Source of the DNA: a bacterium
GTDB taxonomy: Bacteria > Spirochaetota > JAHITG01
Assembly (NCBI GenBank): GCA_028711675.1
Contig: JAQTRT010000020.1
Span: 1-19,831 of the forward strand
Reading direction: 5' to 3'
Length of the DNA stretch: 19,831 nt
Position numbers and translations under genes: made by a program. Shown piece after piece: positions 13,935 through 19,831 of the stretch (positions are counted from its first letter, which is position 1; each line of letters opens with the position of its first letter). The notes below the pieces were generated by a model. That model had not been told where the DNA came from, made no database searches, and saw only the letters and a program-made list of their open reading frames with translations.

Positions 13935-15641
13935 CTACCGGACAAAGTCGTAATTATATTTAGCCTTCAGATAATCCAGATTGCTGGTCCGCAGAAAATA
14001 TTCGTCAAGCAGGATGATCTTATCCATCCTGTTGATGACTGCCGCGTTCGTGTGGTACACGACAACAATATTCTTTTTCTCGTCACCCGCACCGACGATC
14101 TGGCTCGAAAGGTTAGCGCGCGTGATGGTGTTCGTGATGCGCACAAATGGGACAAAGATAGGCTGGTTGGGATAGATCAGGTTGGCTTCCGGGATCTTGT
14201 TATAATCGCTGATGGCATACACATAATTCACCACAGCGCCCCACCGGTACGGCAGGTTTAAAATCTTGGAGGCAATGAGGCCCAGGTTCTCGTTCGGCTT
14301 CACAAAATAAAGGATATTGTTCTGGTCCTCAACGTTCTTCAGCATCTCCTTCATGTTCCCGGACACGATGGCCCCGCGGAAAACAGAGATAATGCCTGTC
14401 TTATCAATCATTCCCTCTTTATCCGCTTCAACATACCCGTTCACGAAGTACATGCTGGGCTTGAACTTAAAAGTGCCGGCATTTTCCAGGGAAACCGGCT
14501 CCAGGGTAGGTGCGGTCTTCCAGTTCACATTGATGTTCCCCGTGAAATTATGGTACTGGTCATAACCGCATGCATAGAAAAGATAATCCCTTCCGGAAAA
14601 GGCTTTTAAGGAAAAGACCGGGGCGCCGCGGCTGTCCGGTTTATCCTCGATCTCGATGTAATGCAGCTCAGCAGGATTGATCTCTATTTCAATGCTTTTC
14701 CTGACATTGTTCTTTCCGATAACTGTCAGCATGGCCTTTCCTGAACGGGTTAATACAGCCTGGAATTCAGAAGAATATTCTTTGGAATATTTACTGAAGG
14801 CGCCGGTGAACCGCCATTTCACAGGAGCAGTACCCGCGGACATGCTTTTTCCGTCCAGACCAAAGCTGTAAAGCTTTAAAGTATCGCCGGCTTTCAGACT
14901 CAGGTTCTTCACATCACCGGCATTTTCATCTTGTACGGAACAGATCTTAAAAGAAGCGATGCGGCCCGGGACAACATTCAGGATACCGGTTTTCATAAAT
15001 ACCGTATCAAAAAGCCGGGCGCTGATTGTTCCTCTGGTCCCTGGTTTGACAGGAGAGAAGAGAAAGTTCACCGACCTCTCATTCCTTGTCACCTTTTCCA
15101 GGGACCCTGTAGCCTGCCAGTTCACAGGGACCGGCCCGATATAATCACCTTTTTCAGTAAAACCGCAGGCCCAGAGCAGGAGCTCCTGGTCCGGGGAAAC
15201 GGACATGTCCTTGATCTCATTCCCGTTGGCTGAATCGGAGTCTAATATCTTTATTGATACCTTTAACTGTCTGCAGCACTCATCCAGGGCCCTGAGCGCT
15301 TTCGGACTGATGGGGCTGATGGCCAGCGCGTTCTTAAAAAAAGGGATGGCTTCTGCATAATATTTATTTTTCATCAATTCCTGGCCCTGGGTCAGATTGA
15401 TCTCGATGGACTGGTATTTATCAAAAGCATCTTTGAATAAAAGGTTCATTTTATTGCAGTTGGGATATTTCTCCATGAAGATCTTCATGTACTTACAGGC
15501 TGTCTCATACTGACCGAGTTCATAAGCCCTGATGCTCCTTATGCCGTAATTATACGTATTATCATTGGTTATAGAGAATGCTTGGAAAATGGGCATGAAG
15601 AAGAGCATTAAAATTCCCGTGAATATACGCGTTTTAACCAT
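13935..15641 (-). CDS. Secreted TPR / triple Ig-like repeat / LysM-like protein
   Basis: A protein of 568 residues with a signal peptide (MVKTRIFTGILMLFFMPIFQ). After it come two TPR-like units (about 25-125), then three tandem beta-sandwich, Ig-like repeats (about 129-224, 229-321 and 327-422). Each repeat has a pattern of hydrophobic strand, 'Y/F-x-CG or FG' turn, and a Trp strand near its middle (VPVNWQATGS, APVKWRFTGA, INVNWKTAPT). A LysM-like region follows (about 442-500, ILYFVKPNENLGLIASKI then IYPNQPIFVP), suggesting peptidoglycan binding, and a basic tail. Function is unknown; the layout suggests a cell-wall-anchored periplasmic or surface protein. The ATG at 15641 has a GGAG site; a TTG two codons earlier is a possible but weaker start. 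It is the last gene of the envelope cluster. Confidence 0.8.
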   Translation of the reverse strand: MVKTRIFTGILMLFFMPIFQAFSITNDNTYNYGIRSIRAYELGQYETACKYMKIFMEKYPNCNKMNLLFKDAFDKYQSIEINLTQGQELMKNKYYAEAIPFFKNALAISPISPKALRALDECCRQLKVSIKILDSDSANGNEIKDMSVSPDQELLLWACGFTEKGDYIGPVPVNWQATGSLEKVTRNERSVNFLFSPVKPGTRGTISARLFDTVFMKTGILNVVPGRIASFKICSVQDENAGDVKNLSLKAGDTLKLYSFGLDGKSMSAGTAPVKWRFTGAFSKYSKEYSSEFQAVLTRSGKAMLTVIGKNNVRKSIEIEINPAELHYIEIEDKPDSRGAPVFSLKAFSGRDYLFYACGYDQYHNFTGNINVNWKTAPTLEPVSLENAGTFKFKPSMYFVNGYVEADKEGMIDKTGIISVFRGAIVSGNMKEMLKNVEDQNNILYFVKPNENLGLIASKILNLPYRWGAVVNYVYAISDYNKIPEANLIYPNQPIFVPFVRITNTITRANLSSQIVGAGDEKKNIVVVYHTNAAVINRMDKIILLDEYFLRTSNLDYLKAKYNYDFVR

Positions 15642-15680
15642 GTGCAATCAGCTCCAACATTATTTTATCGGCTGAATAAT

Positions 15681-16598
15681 TTATCTGATGACGGATATCT
15701 TTTCTATCACTTTCTGGCTCCCGATATCGACCACCAGCATATAAACGCCGTTGCCTACGATACTCCCCTTTTCACTACGGCCGTCCCACCTGATCCGGTG
15801 AAGGCCGGCCCTGTTGTACTCAATCCCGGACCAGGACTTGACAGCTTCCCCGTTCACGGCAAAGATATAGATTTTTACAATCTTCTCCGACGAAAGAAAA
15901 TACTCAATGGTGGTATAATTCCGGGTGGAATCGCTGCTGTCCGGATAAAAAGGATTGGGATAATTACAAACCGATCCCTTGAAATCGGTAGAAAAAACGA
16001 AAGTGAAAAGCAGGGACGGATAGCTCGATTCAATGGCGCCTGTCACATCCGTGGCCCTGGCCGAGATCCTGTACTGCTGCCCATAGGTAAAGATGCTTTT
16101 ATCATCGCTGATCGGATAATCCCAGTTCAGATTCCCGTTGCAGGTAAGCCAGATCTCCTGCTCCTGCCATTCCCGGCCGTTAAAGTAAAGCCCGTCCGCC
16201 ATCCTCTGCAGGGTAATCTGTTCATCACGGACCTGCACCGGGGAAAGAACCCGTCCCAGCACAGCAGCCAGCTGGTCCACGAACGTGTCGGCCTGGGGTG
16301 TCAGAATAGTGGACCGGATGTAAGAGACGGATATGCCTGATGAACCGCCGCCCAGATACCCGTGAGAGAGAAAACGGGTCACGTTATACGAACTTCCCAC
16401 AAGCGCGGGCTGGCCGATCACGTCATCTTCCATGTAAAAGGACCCTCCGGTCCGGCCTACCATGCCGCCGGACGCGTGAACATCCTGGTAAATGAGTTTG
16501 TTTCCGCCCGTCAACGGGAAAGCCCGAAGCCCTGAATGAAGAACAAAAATAAAAAAGCTTATCCCCCCTAACACGATAAAAATCCTGCTCTTATTCAT
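15681..16598 (-). CDS. Secreted protein with FlgD-like C-terminal domain
   Basis: A 305-residue protein. A signal anchor (about 4-26) is followed by a Gly-rich region, a middle domain (about 120-203) with features common in secreted repeat proteins (RMADGLYFNGREW, then YRISARATDVTGAIE), and a C-terminal domain (211-305) starting CNYPNPFYPD and running through VKIYIFAVNGEAVK to VGNGVYMLVV. This matches the FlgD-like Ig fold and the sorting-type C-terminal domains found on secreted proteins of many uncultured diderm bacteria. Function is not recognised; it is probably an exported surface or cell-wall-associated protein. The ATG at 16598 follows AAGGGATGG, the same 9-base motif seen before the next gene upstream. 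It is 22 bases after that gene's stop, so the two are co-transcribed. Confidence 0.8.
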   Translation of the reverse strand: MNKSRIFIVLGGISFFIFVLHSGLRAFPLTGGNKLIYQDVHASGGMVGRTGGSFYMEDDVIGQPALVGSSYNVTRFLSHGYLGGGSSGISVSYIRSTILTPQADTFVDQLAAVLGRVLSPVQVRDEQITLQRMADGLYFNGREWQEQEIWLTCNGNLNWDYPISDDKSIFTYGQQYRISARATDVTGAIESSYPSLLFTFVFSTDFKGSVCNYPNPFYPDSSDSTRNYTTIEYFLSSEKIVKIYIFAVNGEAVKSWSGIEYNRAGLHRIRWDGRSEKGSIVGNGVYMLVVDIGSQKVIEKISVIR

Positions 16599-16620
16599 AA
16601 CAAGACCATCCCTTTTATAC

Positions 16621-19600
16621 TTAAAACTTTTTCAGCATCTCCTGTTTAGCAAGAGCTTTATTCAGACTTTGCCTGATCTTCTCGTTATTCGGATCGATCC
16701 GGAGTGCCTCGCGCCATTCCTTGACGGCATCGTCCAGGTTCCCGGTAGTATAAAAATTGATCCCTTTCAGGTAATGCGACCAGACGATCTTCTTGTCAAT
16801 AACCTTGGTCTCAGGCTCCACAGCCACTTTTTCTTTCTCGGCAATCTTATTCTTGGCCTTTTCGATGAATTTCAGGGCCTGTACGTTCTCCGGGTCGAGG
16901 ATGAGGACCTTTTTCATGTTCAGGATACATTCGTCATAATTGCCTTCCAGGAAATAATTCAATCCTGTGTTGAATACGTCCACCAGCCTGGATTTTTCAA
17001 CCTGGGTCACTTTCACGTCATCCTCTTTCTGCTTGATCTTGTTCAGCAGTTCCCAGGCCTTGGGATTCTCCTTGTCCAGGGTCAGTACGTCGTTGCAGTA
17101 CCGGCGCGCGTCCGTGTAGTTCTCATTCTCAAAATACGATTTAGCCATGTTCAGGAAATTACTAAGCTTGTTCTGCTTCTCCACCTTGTTCAGTGCTTCC
17201 TGATATTCCAGGAGGCGCTTCTGAGCCATTTTATCATTGGGATCAATGGTAAGGACAAGGTTCAGCTCCTGAATGGCGTCCGTATATTTCTCGTCATCGA
17301 AATAATCCTTGGCCTTGGCCATATAGGAATCGATGATGGATTTTTTATCCGCCCCTTCGACCGACTGCATGACGATATTCTTGGCATCCTGGTTGTTCGG
17401 CAGGATAGCCAGGATACGTTTGGCCTCGAGGATAGCCAGGTCTTTCTTACCTTTTTTCAGGAAATCCATAGCCCGTTCCAGATGGAACTTGGAAAGCCGT
17501 TCCTCCTTCTCGATCCTGGCCTTCTCTTCAGCGTTCTGGAGCTGGCCGGCAATGAAGGTATTGGCCGGCGATATCTTCATGGCTCTCTGCCATTCCGCTG
17601 CCGCATCCTCGAATTTATTCTCCTTATAATAGTTCAATCCTTTCCGGTAGTGGGACTCGAGGAGCCTGAACACCGATGAACCCTTGCTCATCCCCTTACT
17701 TTCCAGTTCGCTGATCCGGGAGAGCACGGAAGCCAGTTCTTTAATGGACCCGCTCTTTTTAGGATTGACGGAAATGATCTTTCCGAAATGATACAAGGCT
17801 TCTTCCACGTTGTTCTTCTTGTAGGAAGCGATCCCCTGCTCCAGATGCTGGGATTCCTCCATCTGAGCCTTGTGCTGCTGCTGCTGCTGCTGTTCCTTGA
17901 TCTTGGCCAGCATATCACGTTTCATGGCCTGGGCTTCAGCATGGGAGGGATTGATCTCCAGGGCTGATTCGATCTGGAACAAGGCCTCAACAAAATTATT
18001 CTTGGATGCCTGGTACTGGGCAACTTTAAACATATTGGTCATCTGGTCATTGGCCATCCGGTTCATCTTATCCATCTCTTCCCGTTCCTGCAGCAGACGC
18101 CTGGCCTTGTCTATCTCGAGCTTCGCCAGAGTGAAGTCCGCCTGGGCGATCAGTGCTTCTTCCCACTTGGAAATAGCCTTGTTGTATTCACCGGCCGCTG
18201 CCAGCTGTTTTCCCTCGTCATACAGGCGATAAGCCAGGGCCGAGGTGTTCTCTTTCTTCAGTTCGTTCTTGGCGTTCTCCACCTTGATTTCAATGAGTTT
18301 GTTCCCCGGATCGAGTTTCAGGGCCTCGTTGTATTCGACCAGGGCAGAGGCGTACTGGTTCATGGAAGCATAGTAATCCCCTTCTTTCTCCCTTATCTTG
18401 AACTCTTTCTGTTTCTCTTCCTGAGTCTCGATATCGGCTATCTTGCTCAAAAGGAGCCTGGCCTCGATATGCTTGGGATTGTTCTTGAGACATTCGATCA
18501 GCTTACCACGCGCTACGGTATACTGTTTTTTGTTATAGGCATCTAAAGCTTCCTTGTATGCTTTTTCAGCGATAATGATCCTGTTGCCGCCTGCCAGTTC
18601 CTCCTGATCGATCCTTTTTTTCAGGATCTCGTAATAGTACTCCGTCTCGCGGTAATCCTTGTCAGCCCGGTAAAGGATGCTGAACAGATCATAAGAAGGC
18701 TTGAACTTAAAATCATTATAATAGCCGATGGCCTTGTTATAATACCGTTCCTTGGAGCTATCGTCCAATTTAGGCCGGAAGTAGAACGTGATCGACAGGG
18801 AATGGGTCAGGCCCCTGGCCTTGTCCTTTTCATTGTTCACGGAGTAATTGATATTATAGAATTTATAGTTGACTCCCAATCCGGCCGTGAACTCCCTTTT
18901 TTCATTATGCCCCAGATTTATATTGATCGTGTCCTTATAGGAATAACGGACACCAACGGCATACTGGGGAAAATATTTCTTTTCGGAATTGAAATCCGCG
19001 GCTAGAAGAATGCTGTGGACGTTGAACAGGAAGTTGTAACTCAGGCCGAATTTTATGTTCAGAGGCTCCTTGATGGATTCATCGTTCAACTGCCCCTCGG
19101 TACTGTAAATATTCATGGCGTTGATCCCGACGCGCAGCTTATCCTTCAGCTGTTTAGGTTTATACATCAATCCGAAATCAAATCCCGCAGCTGTATAGGA
19201 TTCATCCTTGTAACTGTTGTTGATAATTTTAAAATTCACTCCATAATGAAGTTCCGAAATGATCTTGGAAGCAATGGCCGTATTCAGGATATGGGTCAGC
19301 TTCCCGATCTTCTCCCTGACGTCGTTCACCGGATCGACATAGGTATAGCCTTCCGGTTCATAATACACAAAATTCAGGCCCAGGGCAAAATAGCTTTCCA
19401 GCCACTGAAGATACCCCAGGGAATAGGCCCGGTACTGGTCCATGCCCTGGTAAAATCCCTGAAGATTCAGCAGCGAGACATTCTGATAATACAGGTTCGC
19501 GGGATTATAAAAGATACCGGATATCCCGGAGTAATAAGAAGCGCCTGTGTCGCCCATAGATCCGTTTTCGGTCCCTGTCTGGATGATGGTGGCCGGTTCG

Positions 19601-19665
19601 GAATATAAAGTTCCACATAACAGGAGCAGGATAATGATAACTTTCTTCATTAACATGACATTCAT
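16621..19665 (-). CDS. PorV/UPF0164-like outer-membrane barrel fused to about 11 TPRs
   Basis: A 1014-residue protein with a signal peptide (about 1-22). Residues about 23-297 look like an outer-membrane beta-barrel of the PorV/PorQ or UPF0164 kind: the start has NGSMGDTGASYYSG then IFYNPANL, and the region is rich in alternating strands with aromatic ends such as FGLMYKPKQL and LSITFYFRP. Residues about 305-1014 hold about 11 TPR-like units at roughly 365, 428, 477, 544, 607, 671, 726, 779, 840, 897 and 963, several with a shared W/aromatic pattern (AAAEWQRAMKISP, AVKEWREALRIDP). A Q-rich stretch (591-596) separates the repeats near the middle. Function is unknown; the barrel would anchor a long periplasmic or surface TPR rod. 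The 19665 ATG is favoured by the AAGGGATGG motif upstream, although starts at 19656 and 19650 are possible. Confidence 0.82.
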   Translation of the reverse strand: MNVMLMKKVIIILLLLCGTLYSEPATIIQTGTENGSMGDTGASYYSGISGIFYNPANLYYQNVSLLNLQGFYQGMDQYRAYSLGYLQWLESYFALGLNFVYYEPEGYTYVDPVNDVREKIGKLTHILNTAIASKIISELHYGVNFKIINNSYKDESYTAAGFDFGLMYKPKQLKDKLRVGINAMNIYSTEGQLNDESIKEPLNIKFGLSYNFLFNVHSILLAADFNSEKKYFPQYAVGVRYSYKDTININLGHNEKREFTAGLGVNYKFYNINYSVNNEKDKARGLTHSLSITFYFRPKLDDSSKERYYNKAIGYYNDFKFKPSYDLFSILYRADKDYRETEYYYEILKKRIDQEELAGGNRIIIAEKAYKEALDAYNKKQYTVARGKLIECLKNNPKHIEARLLLSKIADIETQEEKQKEFKIREKEGDYYASMNQYASALVEYNEALKLDPGNKLIEIKVENAKNELKKENTSALAYRLYDEGKQLAAAGEYNKAISKWEEALIAQADFTLAKLEIDKARRLLQEREEMDKMNRMANDQMTNMFKVAQYQASKNNFVEALFQIESALEINPSHAEAQAMKRDMLAKIKEQQQQQQHKAQMEESQHLEQGIASYKKNNVEEALYHFGKIISVNPKKSGSIKELASVLSRISELESKGMSKGSSVFRLLESHYRKGLNYYKENKFEDAAAEWQRAMKISPANTFIAGQLQNAEEKARIEKEERLSKFHLERAMDFLKKGKKDLAILEAKRILAILPNNQDAKNIVMQSVEGADKKSIIDSYMAKAKDYFDDEKYTDAIQELNLVLTIDPNDKMAQKRLLEYQEALNKVEKQNKLSNFLNMAKSYFENENYTDARRYCNDVLTLDKENPKAWELLNKIKQKEDDVKVTQVEKSRLVDVFNTGLNYFLEGNYDECILNMKKVLILDPENVQALKFIEKAKNKIAEKEKVAVEPETKVIDKKIVWSHYLKGINFYTTGNLDDAVKEWREALRIDPNNEKIRQSLNKALAKQEMLKKF
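17875..17892. repeat. (CTG/CAG)6 trinucleotide repeat
   Basis: Six CTG units on the plus strand, giving six consecutive CAG glutamine codons in the TPR protein. It is in frame, so gain or loss of a unit would lengthen or shorten the Gln run without breaking the gene. Confidence 0.9.
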
Positions 19666-19671
19666 CTATAT

Positions 19672-19690
19672 CCATCCCTTTGAGGGATGG
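19672..19690 (-). promoter_or_regulatory. Hairpin covering the likely ribosome site of the barrel-TPR gene
   Basis: CCATCCCT (19672-19679) and AGGGATGG (19683-19690) form a perfect 8-bp stem with a 3-base loop. On the minus strand it ends 6 bases before the ATG at 19665, and its second arm with the adjoining loop base contains the AAGGGATGG motif that is also used before the FlgD-like gene. If formed in RNA, it would hide the ribosome site. It may also serve as a short terminator for the LysM gene upstream, but no T-run follows. Confidence 0.5.
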
Positions 19691-19719
19691 TCTCTCTTCA
19701 TCTCTCCTTCATTTATTCC

Positions 19720-19831
19720 TTATCGAAAGGTCTCGACAGGCGGGATCTTTATGATCTGATGGGGGAAAATCCATTCAGCCTGGGGGATCTGATTGTAATC
19801 GGCCAGTTTCTGGAACAGACGGGGGTTGTTA
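19720..19831 (-). CDS. LysM-domain protein (C-terminal fragment)
   Basis: Only the last 36 codons and the stop (19720-19722) are inside the window. They translate to a typical LysM end: the segment LFQKLADYNQIPQAEW, then IFPHQIIKIPPVETFR. LysM domains bind peptidoglycan or chitin-type glycans. The fragment ends 54 bases before the barrel-TPR gene on the same strand and so probably heads or belongs to the same operon. The nature of the upstream part is unknown. Confidence 0.75.
   Translation of the reverse strand, partial: NNPRLFQKLADYNQIPQAEWIFPHQIIKIPPVETFR

Noticed and set aside
16669..17679. 336-residue open frame on the plus strand under the TPR gene
   Set aside because: It mirrors the repeat codons of the TPR protein; a low-stop antisense frame is expected from repeats of this composition.

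Overview
The window reads as chromosomal DNA from an anaerobic, fermentative, Gram-negative-type (diderm) bacterium. Anaerobiosis is indicated by a complete [FeFe]-hydrogenase locus under an apparent Rex (NADH/NAD+) switch. An outer membrane is indicated by a predicted PorV/UPF0164-like beta-barrel and a FlgD-like C-terminal domain protein. That mix is common in poorly cultured diderm lineages (Elusimicrobia- or Spirochaete-like groups), but the phylum cannot be fixed from the sequence alone. No tRNA, rRNA, CRISPR array, transposase or integrase was seen.

Layout. (1) 1-1651, minus strand: a Sec-translocon operon, yajC - membrane TPR protein - secD (cut by the left edge), with a near-consensus promoter at 1624-1651. 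(2) 1705-11476, minus strand: a long hydrogenase locus in transcription order hydC - [2Fe-2S] ferredoxin (hydD-like) - hydB - hydA - hydG - aspartase-like gene - hydF - hydE. It encodes a trimeric, NAD-linked, probably electron-bifurcating hydrogenase and all three H-cluster maturases. (3) 11477-11828: a 352-bp divergent control region with two nearly identical Rex-type operators, a promoter facing each way and a central palindrome. (4) 11829-13874, plus strand: rex and an AzgA-type purine permease. (5) 13935-19831, minus strand: an envelope cluster in transcription order: LysM protein (cut by the right edge), PorV-like barrel fused to about 11 TPRs, FlgD-like secreted protein, TPR/Ig-like/LysM protein.

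How it works together (inference from the families). HydABC would combine NADH and reduced ferredoxin oxidation to make H2 when NADH accumulates. Rex bound to NADH would leave the two operators, de-repressing the hydrogenase operon and its own gene. HydE, HydF and HydG build the H-cluster subsite. The aspartase-like enzyme releases ammonia and may feed the amine of the bridging dithiolate.

Most worth checking: HydG has Asp where the second Cys of its C-terminal auxiliary-cluster motif is expected, with two new Cys nearby. The N-terminal thioredoxin-like ferredoxin domain of HydB has lost all its cysteines, while the neighbouring small gene encodes a free-standing, cysteine-bearing version. 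The TPR-fused outer-membrane barrel sits in a four-gene cluster with LysM and FlgD-like partners whose joint role I do not recognise.
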